NCBI GenBank assembly: GCA_002329325.1
Contig: DCTX01000001.1
Coordinates: forward strand, 9,255-37,549
DNA length: 28,295 nt
Direction of reading: 5' to 3'
Source: Anaerolineales bacterium UBA1429
GTDB taxonomy: Bacteria; Chloroflexota; Anaerolineae; UBA1429
The notes beneath the pieces were generated by a model that ran no database searches, was not told where the DNA came from, and saw nothing but the letters and a program-made list of their open reading frames with translations. The translations under genes were made by a program, and so were the position numbers. Positions 22,138-28,295 of this stretch are shown in pieces; the first letter of the stretch is position 1, and the number at the start of each line of letters is the position of its first letter.

Positions 22138-22172
22138 GAGACGCTGCCCATAGCAGGGCAGCGTCTCTTTTT
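22138..22172 (+). terminator. Intrinsic terminator overlapping the next promoter
   Basis: A perfect 12-bp stem, GAGACGCTGCCC at 22138-22149 with 22156-22167, has a 6-base loop and T5 (22168-22172). The last two T residues are also the first bases of the TTGACA box of the Rrf2 promoter. Confidence 0.92.
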
Positions 22173-22199
22173 GACAGCAACATCCCCTGATGCTACACT
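22171..22199 (+). promoter_or_regulatory. Promoter of the Rrf2-cysE-iscU-mnmA operon
   Basis: TTGACA at 22171-22176, a 17-base spacer and TACACT at 22194-22199. Predicted start near 22206, inside the operator. Confidence 0.88.
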
Positions 22200-22225
22200 A
22201 AATCCCGACTTTTTAGTAGGGATTT
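22200..22225. promoter_or_regulatory. Rrf2/IscR-type operator
   Basis: A 26-base palindrome AAATCCC-g-ACT-TTTT-AGT-a-GGGATTT has one mismatched pair and covers the predicted transcript start. Its CCCGACT....AGT.GGG core resembles IscR type 1 sites. Its position before the Rrf2 gene implies autoregulation. Confidence 0.8.
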
Positions 22226-22232
22226 CATTGCG

Positions 22233-22634
22233 ATGCGTTTCTCCGCCCGAGAACAGACCGGCCTGCGGGCCATGATCGAACTGGCGCGTTGCCACGGCAA
22301 CGGGCCCACGGCGCTGAGCGAGGTGGCTCAGGCGCAGGATCTGCCCCTGCCCTACCTGGAGCAGGTTGCCCAGACCTTGCGGCGCGCCGGCCTGCTGGCC
22401 AGCGTGCGCGGCGCCCACGGTGGCTACTACCTGGCGCGCGAGCCCGAACAGATCCGTGTGGGCGATGTGTTCCGCGCCCTGGAGGGGCAGTTGGTCACCG
22501 TGGAGTGTATGGGGCCAGACGGCTCGTCTTGCTGCGAGCGCGAGTCGGTCTGTTCGGCTCGCAACGTCTGGCAAAGCCTGTACACCTGCCTCAGCGAAAC
22601 CGTGGATAGCATCACGCTGGCCGACGTGATCTAG
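22233..22634 (+). CDS. Rrf2 family transcriptional regulator (IscR/CymR-like)
   Basis: This 133-residue protein has an N-terminal winged helix-turn-helix (MRFSAREQTGLRAMIELA, then LSEVAQAQDLPLPYLEQVAQTLRRAGLLASVRGAHGGYYLAR), the classical Rrf2 signature. The C-terminal region has Cys residues in VECMGPDGSSCCERESVCSARNVW, which could ligate an Fe-S cluster as in IscR. CymR-type members lack these. It heads an operon for cysteine synthesis, Fe-S assembly and tRNA thiolation, so it probably senses Fe-S or cysteine status. No Shine-Dalgarno is visible before the ATG, which lies about 27 bases from the predicted transcript start. Confidence 0.92.
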   Translation: MRFSAREQTGLRAMIELARCHGNGPTALSEVAQAQDLPLPYLEQVAQTLRRAGLLASVRGAHGGYYLAREPEQIRVGDVFRALEGQLVTVECMGPDGSSCCERESVCSARNVWQSLYTCLSETVDSITLADVI

Positions 22635-22665
22635 CGTCGGCTCGGCACAGAAAGGACCGCTAACG

Positions 22666-23391
22666 ATGTTGGCACGCATTCGAGAAGATATCCAGATGGT
22701 ATTCCAGCGCGATCCGGCTGCCCGCACATGGTGGGAGGTGATCACCTGCTATCCGGGCCTGCACGCCGTCTGGTTCCACCGCGTCGCCCACTGGTTCTGG
22801 CGGCACAAGCTCTACTGGATCGCGCGGCTGATCTCGCACCTGGGGCGCTTTTTCACCGGCGTCGAGATCCATCCGGGCGCGCAACTGGGCCGCCGCTTCT
22901 TTATCGATCACGGCATGGGTATCGTCATCGGCGAGACCGCCGAGATCGGCGATGACGTTCTGATGTACAAGGGCGCCGTGTTGGGCGGCGTCTCACTGGA
23001 CAAGGGCAAGCGCCATCCCACCGTGGGGCATCGCGTGGTGATCGGCTCCAACGCCACCATCCTGGGGCCGGTGCAGATCGGCGATGGCGCGCGCATCGGC
23101 TCGGGGGCCGTGGTGATCGACTCGGTGCCCGAGGATTCCACCGCCGTGGGCGTGCCGGCCCGCGTCGTGCGGGGGCCGCACCTCGAGCCGGATCCGTGCA
23201 TCGCGCTGGCCCACAGCGAGCTGCCCGACCCGGTGGCGGAGCAGTGTCGCCGCCTGAGCGCCCAGATCCAGCAGCTCGAGCTGGGGTTGCAGGCCGTCAC
23301 CGAGGCGCTGCGTGAGGTGCGCCGCGAGCCGGTCGCGCCGGGCGTGGCCCGCGCGGGCGGCAACGGGCAGCCCAACGGCCGGGCGGGGTAG
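22666..23391 (+). CDS. cysE: Serine O-acetyltransferase
   Basis: This 241-residue enzyme makes O-acetylserine from serine and acetyl-CoA, the committed step of cysteine synthesis. The N-terminal helical region (REDIQMVFQRDPAARTWWEV) is short, as in the EpsC type. The left-handed beta-helix carries hexapeptide repeats such as IHPGAQLGRRFFIDHGMGIVIG, including the catalytic His of DHGMG, and IGDGARIGSGAVV. A non-conserved tail of about 50 residues ends in a Gly/Asn/Arg-rich stretch. AAAGGA precedes the ATG. It is the second gene of the operon, 31 bases after the Rrf2 gene. Confidence 0.95.
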   Translation: MLARIREDIQMVFQRDPAARTWWEVITCYPGLHAVWFHRVAHWFWRHKLYWIARLISHLGRFFTGVEIHPGAQLGRRFFIDHGMGIVIGETAEIGDDVLMYKGAVLGGVSLDKGKRHPTVGHRVVIGSNATILGPVQIGDGARIGSGAVVIDSVPEDSTAVGVPARVVRGPHLEPDPCIALAHSELPDPVAEQCRRLSAQIQQLELGLQAVTEALREVRREPVAPGVARAGGNGQPNGRAG

Positions 23392-23411
23392 GCCCTCTCG
23401 AAGGGAGAACG

Positions 23412-23807
23412 ATGTACCGCGAGATCGTCTTGGATCACTTTGGCAATCCGCGCAATGTGGGCGTGATCGAGGACCCCGATGGCTATGGCGAGGCCGAGAG
23501 CAGCTCCTGCGGCGATACCATCGAGGTCTATATCCGGGTGCGGGACGAGCGCCTGGCCGAGATCAAGTACCGCACCTTTGGCTGCGCGGCGGCCATCGCC
23601 TCAAGCTCCTTCGCCTCCGAATTGCTGACGGGCGCGCCGCTAGAGACGGCGCTCAACACCAGCGATGCCGAGATCGCGGACAAGCTGGGGCTCCCGGATT
23701 TCAAGTACCACTGCTCGGTGATGGTGATGCAGGCGCTGCACGCCGCGGTGCAGGACTATCGGGCCAAAGGCCAGCCGCCTGCGCCCTCCACCGATGGCGC
23801 CGCCTAG
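23412..23807 (+). CDS. iscU: Iron-sulfur cluster scaffold protein (IscU/NifU N-domain)
   Basis: This 131-residue protein has the three cluster-ligand cysteines of IscU: Cys33 in SSSCGDT, Cys58 in FGCAAAIASSS, and Cys101 in YHCSVMV. The N-terminal YREIVLDHFGNPRNVG is diagnostic. It receives sulfide from a cysteine desulfurase and builds Fe-S clusters for transfer. The usual LPPVK chaperone motif is replaced by LPDFKYH. No cysteine desulfurase gene stands next to it, although the standard order in related operons is desulfurase-iscU-mnmA. GAAGGGAG precedes the ATG. Confidence 0.93.
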   Translation: MYREIVLDHFGNPRNVGVIEDPDGYGEAESSSCGDTIEVYIRVRDERLAEIKYRTFGCAAAIASSSFASELLTGAPLETALNTSDAEIADKLGLPDFKYHCSVMVMQALHAAVQDYRAKGQPPAPSTDGAA

Positions 23808-23825
23808 CGCGGGCCGCGCCTGACG

Positions 23826-24938
23826 ATGCACACCCCCTCGGGTGCGCCGCGCCCACGGCGCGTGGCCGTGGCGATGAGCGGCGGGCTGGATAGCGCCATG
23901 GCGCTGGCCCTGCTGCAGCAGCAGGGCCACGAGCTTGTGGGCCTCACCATGCGCCTCTGGCGCGAGCCAGGCAACGCCCACGACCCCGCCGAGGCCGATA
24001 TCGCCAGCGCCCGACGCGTCTGCCAGCAGCTCGGCGTCGCGCACCATGTGGTGGACCTGCAGGAGGCCTTCTACCGGCAGGTCGTCTGCCATCTGGTGGA
24101 CGAATACGCCGCCGGGCGCACGCCCAACCCCTGCATCCGCTGCAACCGCTGGATCAAGTTCGGCCTCCTGCTAGAGCACGCCCTGGCCCTGGGGGCCGAG
24201 GCCCTGGCCACCGGCCACTATGCCCGCATCGCCCAGCAAACCGGCGAGTATCTGCTGTTGCGCGGGCGCGATGCGGCCAAAGACCAAGCGTATTTCCTGT
24301 ACACCTTGGGTCAAGAGACCCTGAGCCGCCTGCTCTTCCCCTTGGGAGAGCACACCAAGGCCCAGGTGCGGGCCTGGGCCCAGGCCCGCGGGCTGCCTGT
24401 GGCCGAGCGGCCCGAAAGCCAGGACATCTGCTTCCTCCGCGACGGGGATTATCGGCGGTTCATCGCCGCCCAGCGCCCCGAGGCCGTTCGCCCGGGGCCC
24501 ATCTACAACCGGGCCGGGGCGTTGCTGGGCGAACACCGGGGTCTGCCCTACTACACCATCGGCCAGCGCAGCGGGCTGGGGCTGGCGGCCCCCCGGCCCC
24601 TCTATGTGCTGGCCCTGGATGCCGGGCGCAACGCCCTGGTGGTGGGCTATGGCGATGAGCTGGGCCAGCGGGCCCTGCTCGCCCGCGAGGTGACCACCGT
24701 CAGCGGCCGGCCCCTGCCGGCCGGGGCATCCGTCCAGGCCAAGATCCGCTACCGCGCCCGCGCGGTTGCCGCGCAGGTCTACCCGGAGGGAGCGGATGCG
24801 GCGCGGGTGTGCTTTGATGAGCTGTTGCGAGATATCACCCCTGGCCAGGCTGTGGTATTCTATCAGGGGGAGAGGGTGCTGGGCGGCGGGATCATCGCGC
24901 AGGCCGTGGAGGCGCCCGGCACATCAGCGACGTCGTAA
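23826..24938 (+). CDS. mnmA: tRNA-specific 2-thiouridylase MnmA
   Basis: This 370-residue enzyme installs sulfur on U34 of tRNA Lys, Glu and Gln. It has the PP-loop AMSGGLDSAMAL (the common form is SGGVDSS), a catalytic Cys in TPNPCIRCNRWIKFG, KDQAYFLYTL, and the second catalytic Cys in ESQDICFL, followed by the YYTIGQRSGLGL and beta-barrel domains. Sulfur comes from a desulfurase, which again is missing from this operon. It follows the iscU stop by 18 bases. The 84-residue gene downstream starts 11 bases after its stop and is probably co-transcribed. Confidence 0.95.
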   Translation: MHTPSGAPRPRRVAVAMSGGLDSAMALALLQQQGHELVGLTMRLWREPGNAHDPAEADIASARRVCQQLGVAHHVVDLQEAFYRQVVCHLVDEYAAGRTPNPCIRCNRWIKFGLLLEHALALGAEALATGHYARIAQQTGEYLLLRGRDAAKDQAYFLYTLGQETLSRLLFPLGEHTKAQVRAWAQARGLPVAERPESQDICFLRDGDYRRFIAAQRPEAVRPGPIYNRAGALLGEHRGLPYYTIGQRSGLGLAAPRPLYVLALDAGRNALVVGYGDELGQRALLAREVTTVSGRPLPAGASVQAKIRYRARAVAAQVYPEGADAARVCFDELLRDITPGQAVVFYQGERVLGGGIIAQAVEAPGTSATS

Positions 24939-24949
24939 GGAGAGCGCCC

Positions 24950-25204
24950 ATGTTCGCATCGCCTGTTTTCCTGTTGGGCTCCAGCGTGGCCACCCTCTAT
25001 GCCGCCCTGTTCCACCTGATAGCGGGGCGCACCTGGCGGCAGATCTTGCTCTACTGGATGGGCAGCATGGTGGGGTTTCTCCTGGGCCAACTGGCGGGGG
25101 AGCTGCTCTCGCTGCATTGGCCCATGCTGGGGCAGCTTCACATCATCCCCGCCAGCCTCATGGCCTGGGCGGCGCTGTTCATTGCGCGGCTCCTGAAACT
25201 GTGA
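24950..25204 (+). CDS. Small membrane protein, unknown function
   Basis: This 84-residue protein has three hydrophobic segments, approximately residues 3-24, 29-51 and 58-82, with a short basic loop (AGRTWRQ). I do not recognise a family. AAGGAG stands seven bases before the ATG. It is the last gene of the Rrf2 operon by spacing, and the promoter for the next gene lies in its 3' end. Confidence 0.75.
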   Translation: MFASPVFLLGSSVATLYAALFHLIAGRTWRQILLYWMGSMVGFLLGQLAGELLSLHWPMLGQLHIIPASLMAWAALFIARLLKL

Positions 25205-25210
25205 TAGAAT
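25182..25210 (+). promoter_or_regulatory. Promoter of the DUF948-like/YtxH-like pair
   Basis: TTGCGC at 25182-25187, a 17-base spacer and TAGAAT at 25205-25210. The -35 box is weak. Confidence 0.55.
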
Positions 25211-25252
25211 GCCCCATAGTAAGCGGGCCGTTCCACCCAGGAGGAGGGCTTG

Positions 25253-25615
25253 ATGCTAGCGACTGTTCGCGATATCGCCATTGTGCTCCTGGCCATCCAA
25301 TCGCTGGTGATTGGCGTCCTGTTGGCCATTCTGCTGGTGCAGCTCCGCAACCTGGTGCGCATGCTGCGCGAAGAGATCGCCCCCATCCTGCAGACCAGCC
25401 AGGAGACGGCCCATCGCGTGGATGGCACGGTGCATCTGGTCAGCGACACCATCGTGCGCCCGCTGATCAAGCTCAACAGCCTGGGGGCAGGGGTGCGCAA
25501 GGCTGCCGATAACCTGTTCTACTTCAAGGGGCGGATGCGGCGCGGCCGCGGCGCATCGTCGGCTGCCCAGCCCCATACAGCGTCCGGCGACCCATCCACC
25601 ACCGAGATCGCGTAA
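25253..25615 (+). CDS. DUF948-like single-pass membrane protein
   Basis: This 120-residue protein has one long N-terminal membrane helix (residues 6-30, IAIVLLAIQSLVIGVLLAILL), a predicted coiled coil with IAPILQTSQETAHRVDGTVHLVSDTIVRPLIKL, and a Ser/Pro-rich tail. This is the plan of DUF948 general-stress-type proteins, which often pair with YtxH proteins as here. Function is unknown. I start at ATG 25253, just after the AGGAGGAGGG Shine-Dalgarno. The TTG directly before it is too close to that site. Confidence 0.75.
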   Translation: MLATVRDIAIVLLAIQSLVIGVLLAILLVQLRNLVRMLREEIAPILQTSQETAHRVDGTVHLVSDTIVRPLIKLNSLGAGVRKAADNLFYFKGRMRRGRGASSAAQPHTASGDPSTTEIA

Positions 25616-25626
25616 GGAGAACGATA

Positions 25627-26004
25627 ATGGCCAAGCACGAAAGCTCGTTCGATTTCCTGGCGGGGTTCGTCTTTGGAGCCTTGGCGGGCGCTCTGGCGGC
25701 GCTCCTTCTTGCGCCCAGCTCCGGTGAGGAACTCCGCGAACAGATCAAGGAAAAGGGCATCGAGCTCAAAGAGCGCGCCGAGGAATATGGCGTGGACACC
25801 GAGCGCCTGGCGGAGCTGCGCGAGCGCGGGCAAGCCCTTCTGGAGGAGCAGCGCGCCCGTTTTCGTGAGGCTATCGAGGAGGGCAAGCTGGCCGCAGCCC
25901 GCCGCAAAGAGGAGCTCCTGGCCCAGTTCGGCGCCGCACCCCAGCAGCCCCAGCAGCCGATCGATCTGACCGACATCGAGGCAAGGACCTCCGGCCGCGC
26001 CTAG
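25627..26004 (+). CDS. YtxH-like protein
   Basis: This 125-residue protein has an N-terminal glycine/alanine-rich membrane segment ending in LLLAPSSGEELREQI, the YtxH signature (L-APxSGxExR). A charged coiled coil rich in Glu/Arg/Ala follows to residue 105, then a Gln/Pro stretch. YtxH proteins are linked to envelope and general stress in Firmicutes, and the role here is unknown. It starts 11 bases after the DUF948-like gene with GGAGA upstream, so it is co-transcribed. Confidence 0.83.
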   Translation: MAKHESSFDFLAGFVFGALAGALAALLLAPSSGEELREQIKEKGIELKERAEEYGVDTERLAELRERGQALLEEQRARFREAIEEGKLAAARRKEELLAQFGAAPQQPQQPIDLTDIEARTSGRA

Positions 26005-26025
26005 GTCCCCCTCCGGCATCTTGTG

Positions 26026-26058
26026 ACGAGGGCGCGCCGCTGGGCGCGCCCTCGTTTG
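26026..26058. terminator. Bidirectional terminator hairpin
   Basis: A perfect 13-bp stem, ACGAGGGCGCGCC at 26026-26038 with 26043-26055, around a 4-base loop, followed by TT on the plus strand and preceded by CA on the other. It lies between the convergent YtxH-like and nnr genes. Confidence 0.8.
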
Positions 26059-26063
26059 GTATG

Positions 26064-27728
26064 CTAGCGGAGCGCTCGGCGCGCCCTCACCAGGTACGTC
26101 CCCAGTTCGCCGGCCAGCAACCCCGCTTCACCCTGCTCCTGCTGCCAGAGCAGGCCCGCCAGGCCGTGCAGGTAGGCGCCGCACAGCGCCGCCTGGAGCC
26201 CTGCCAACCCCTGCGCCATGAGCCCGGCGATGGCCCCCGCCAGCACGTCGCCCGTCCCCGCCGTGGCCAATGCGGGCGCCGCAAAGGGGATGATCGTCGC
26301 CGTGCCGTCCGAGGCGGCCACCACCGTATAGGCGCCCTTGAGCACCACGGTGCAACCCCATGTGCGGGCGGCCTCTTGGGCCGTGGCGACGCGGTCGGCG
26401 TTGACCTGGGCGATCTCGCCGCCCAGCAGACGCGCCATCTCGCCCGGATGCGGCGTCAACACCGTATCGGGGGGTAGTTGCCGCCACCACGCATCCTCCT
26501 GGGCCAGCAGGTTCAGCCCATCGGCGTCGATCACCATGGGCGGCAGCCCAAAGGCGCTCCGCTCGGCCTCTTTGTGGGGGATCAGGCCGATGGCGTGGCG
26601 GCTAATCTGGCGGGCGCCCTGCAAGAGCGCCTGGAGGAACTCCCCGGTCTCCTTATCCTGGCCCAGGCCAGGCCCCACCAGCAGCACATCGTACTTCTCG
26701 ACGGCATCGGCCAGGATCGGCACGGCCTGCGGCGCCAGCACCCCCATGTCATGGGGCAGGATCAGGAAGGTGGCCTCGCTCTGGCGCGCCGCCAGGGCCC
26801 CATGAATGGCGCCAGGCACCGCCAGGGTCACCAGCCCCGCCCCCACGCGATAGGCAGCCTCGGCGGCCAGGGTCGGCGCCCCCATATAGTTGACCGATCC
26901 GGCCACGATGAGGGCCTTGCCAAAGGTGCCCTTGTGGGCATCGAGGGGGCGCCCCGGCAGCAGCGCGCGCACCGCCTCCGGGGTGGCGCAGGCCAGGGGC
27001 ACATCCGCCGCCAGGTCAGGGTCCAGCCCGATATCGGCCACCACCAGCTCGCCCACGCGGGCCGCCCCCGGAAAGCGAAAATGCCCGCGCTTGGGGTATC
27101 CCAGGGTGATGCACAGATCGGCCGCCAGGGTGCGTTCGTCCACGGCGCCGGTATCGGCATCCAGCCCGCTGGGCAGGTCCACGGCCACCACCAGCGGCCC
27201 GGCCGCAGCCATCGGAGCCGACGGGGCGGCCCCCGGCGTGACGAGCGCCGCCCGCTCCGGCGCGTTCCGGAGGCGGGCCAGCTCGGCGCCCACCAGCTCC
27301 AGCAGGCCCTCCACACCGCCGCGCAGCACGCCGGTGACGCCGGTGCCCAGCAGGGCATCCACCAGCACATCGCACTCGCCCACGGCCCGGCGCAGGGCCT
27401 CCGGCTCCATCTCGTCCAGCGTTTCGATGGCAAGGCCCAGTTCGCGGACGGCATCCAACAGGGGATCGCCCTCCGGCGCGCGCCTCCACAGGGCCAGGCG
27501 CACGGTGTGGCCCCAGGTATGCAGATAGCGGGCGGCCACCAGGCCGTCGCCGCCGTTGTTGCCGGGGCCCACCAGCACCAAGACCCGCGCCTGGCGATCG
27601 CCGATGCGGGCGCGGATGGCCTGCGCCACGGCGTGCCCGGCGTTCTCCATCATCTGCCCATAGCTCAGACCGGCAGCATCGGCTGCTTGCTCGATCTGCC
27701 GCATCTCTTGTGCTGTTACGATCTTCAT
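26064..27728 (-). CDS. nnr: Bifunctional NAD(P)H-hydrate epimerase / ADP-dependent dehydratase
   Basis: This 554-residue protein repairs hydrated NADH and NADPH. The N-terminal YjeF_N epimerase domain (residues 1-225) has MKIVTAQEMRQIE, LVGPGNNGGDGLVAARYL, LVDALLGTG and VAVDLPSGLDADTG. The C-terminal ribokinase-like dehydratase (about 265-550) has HKGTFGKALIVAGS, LLVGPGLGQ, DADGLNLL, LTPHPGEMARLLG and the catalytic ATAGTGDVLAG. A 35-residue insertion in the epimerase (NAPERAALVTPGAAPSAPM region) and one in the dehydratase (ISRHAIGLIPHKEAERSA) are unusual. ATG 27728 has AAGGAGG upstream. Confidence 0.95.
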   Translation of the reverse strand: MKIVTAQEMRQIEQAADAAGLSYGQMMENAGHAVAQAIRARIGDRQARVLVLVGPGNNGGDGLVAARYLHTWGHTVRLALWRRAPEGDPLLDAVRELGLAIETLDEMEPEALRRAVGECDVLVDALLGTGVTGVLRGGVEGLLELVGAELARLRNAPERAALVTPGAAPSAPMAAAGPLVVAVDLPSGLDADTGAVDERTLAADLCITLGYPKRGHFRFPGAARVGELVVADIGLDPDLAADVPLACATPEAVRALLPGRPLDAHKGTFGKALIVAGSVNYMGAPTLAAEAAYRVGAGLVTLAVPGAIHGALAARQSEATFLILPHDMGVLAPQAVPILADAVEKYDVLLVGPGLGQDKETGEFLQALLQGARQISRHAIGLIPHKEAERSAFGLPPMVIDADGLNLLAQEDAWWRQLPPDTVLTPHPGEMARLLGGEIAQVNADRVATAQEAARTWGCTVVLKGAYTVVAASDGTATIIPFAAPALATAGTGDVLAGAIAGLMAQGLAGLQAALCGAYLHGLAGLLWQQEQGEAGLLAGELGTYLVRARRALR

Positions 27729-27952
27729 CGCACACCTCCTTGCCGCGCCTCGATTCTAGGGGCGCGGCGGGGCGCTGTCAACAGCAGGCCCGCGGGCGCG
27801 GCCCTGCCCGCAAGCCGCCGCCCTGAACCTCACGGGCGCCACGCGCATCCAGCGAGCGACGCCGGGGTAAGGGCGATGGAGAGAAAGGCCCTTCCCGCGC
27901 CCCTGACGGCGCCCGCTACAGCGAAAATGAATATGCAGCCTCAAGGGGGGTA

Positions 27953-27961
27953 TGCTATAAT
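27953..27961 (+). promoter_or_regulatory. Extended -10 promoter of the AlaX gene
   Basis: TGC-TATAAT at 27953-27961 is an extended, consensus -10 element. The usual -35 position has no consensus. The rest of the 283-base divergent gap 27729-28011 shows no gene or repeat. Confidence 0.65.
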
Positions 27962-28011
27962 CGTTCAGCTTTGCAGGCTCGATACCGCAACCCGAGGAGT
28001 TGTCGTTCACC

Positions 28012-28295
28012 GTGACCGAACGCCTATTCTGGCAGGACCCGTACCGGCAGGGCTTTGATGCGCGGGTGGTGCGCCGCCTGGCGCTGGACGGGCGCCCCGC
28101 CGTCGTGCTGGACGCCACCTGCTTTTACCCTACCTCGGGCGGCCAGCCCCACGATACGGGCCATCTGAACGGTATCGCCGTGGTGGACGTGCTCGAATCG
28201 GACGAGGAGATCGTCCACGTGCTGGAGGCAGAGCTGCTGGGCGACCAGGTGCATGGCGCCATAGATTGGCAGCGCCGCTTTGACCACATGCAGCA
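28012..28295 (+). CDS. Alanyl-tRNA editing protein (AlaX type), 5' part only
   Basis: The visible 94 residues (GTG start) read TERLFWQDPYRQGF, then LDATCFYPTSGGQPHDTG and end in RRFDHMQ at the window edge. FYPTSGGQPxDxG and the start of the HMQQHTGQH zinc site are shared by the editing domain of alanyl-tRNA synthetase and by free-standing AlaX proteins, which hydrolyse Ser-tRNA(Ala) or Gly-tRNA(Ala). The start, directly at the editing domain, favours AlaX over AlaRS. GAGGAG lies 12 bases before the GTG. An in-frame TTG at 28000 abuts that site and is less likely. Confidence 0.9.
   Translation, partial: MTERLFWQDPYRQGFDARVVRRLALDGRPAVVLDATCFYPTSGGQPHDTGHLNGIAVVDVLESDEEIVHVLEAELLGDQVHGAIDWQRRFDHMQ

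Noticed and set aside
26478..28058. 526-codon plus-strand frame opposite nnr
   Set aside because: Shadow of the NAD(P)HX repair enzyme, with no recognisable domain.
1..28295. CRISPR arrays, insertion sequences, attachment sites
   Set aside because: No regularly spaced direct repeats, transposase or integrase motifs, or tRNA-end duplications were found on reading both strands.

Overview
This 28.3 kb window is a high-GC, gene-dense bacterial chromosome segment with no insertion sequence, phage gene or CRISPR array that I can see. The gene content points to Chloroflexota, probably an Anaerolineae/Caldilineae-like lineage. The pointers are a DUF2298 (Chlor_Arch_YYY) giant membrane protein, a CpXC protein, an acetyl-CoA hydrolase/transferase fused to a GNAT domain and followed by a BioD-like/DRTGG protein, and a DegV protein. 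Promoters of the TTGACA-N16/17-TATAMT type are easy to read and several are very close to start codons. The lineage call is inference.

Layout. 1-2435: 3' end of an unidentified gene, then a minus-strand group (GNAT, DegV, HAD phosphatase). 2647-3304: tRNA-Phe, tRNA-Gly, tRNA-Cys and rpsT. 3392-9134: DUF2298 membrane protein (minus), PHP phosphoesterase and CpXC protein (plus), Asp-box sialidase-like protein (minus). 9358-11995: a tungstate ABC transporter operon tupB-tupC-tupA (minus), preceded by a structured leader that looks like a Moco/Tuco riboswitch with a textbook terminator. 12034-13880: an ATP-cone/uridine-kinase-like protein and a membrane-anchored rhodanese (minus). 14078-15043: an alpha-toroid (squalene-cyclase-like) protein (plus). 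15069-16404: a degenerate metallophosphatase-fold lipoprotein and a mini-thioredoxin (minus). 16531-16755: a probable small RNA with its own promoter and terminator. 16794-17885: radical SAM protein. 18017-18621: two tRNA-Ser and two tRNA-Arg genes. 18772-22113: acetyl-CoA hydrolase/GNAT and BioD-like/DRTGG pair. 22171-24938: Rrf2 regulator, cysE, iscU-like scaffold and mnmA, behind a near-perfect Rrf2-type operator. 24950-26004: three small membrane or membrane-associated proteins. 26064-27728: bifunctional NAD(P)HX repair enzyme (minus). 28012-end: 5' part of an AlaX-type editing protein.

The most striking observation is recoding. Two separate envelope proteins are interrupted only by in-frame TGA codons that sit exactly where the family has cysteine. 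In the rhodanese, both cysteines of the active-site loop C-T-C-PDEASSAR are TGA (residues 115 and 117). In the lipoprotein, the last cysteine of the EPCGC motif is TGA (residue 82). In each case the frame continues with excellent family similarity, and a hairpin with a G in the first two loop bases lies 21-28 nt downstream, as expected of a bacterial SECIS. I therefore annotate both as selenoproteins spanning the TGA codons. The lipoprotein has also lost the metal-binding histidines of the metallophosphatase fold, so it is probably not a phosphatase. Together with the mini-thioredoxin and the tungstate transporter, this suggests an extracytoplasmic thiol/selenol module in an organism that uses both selenium and tungsten.
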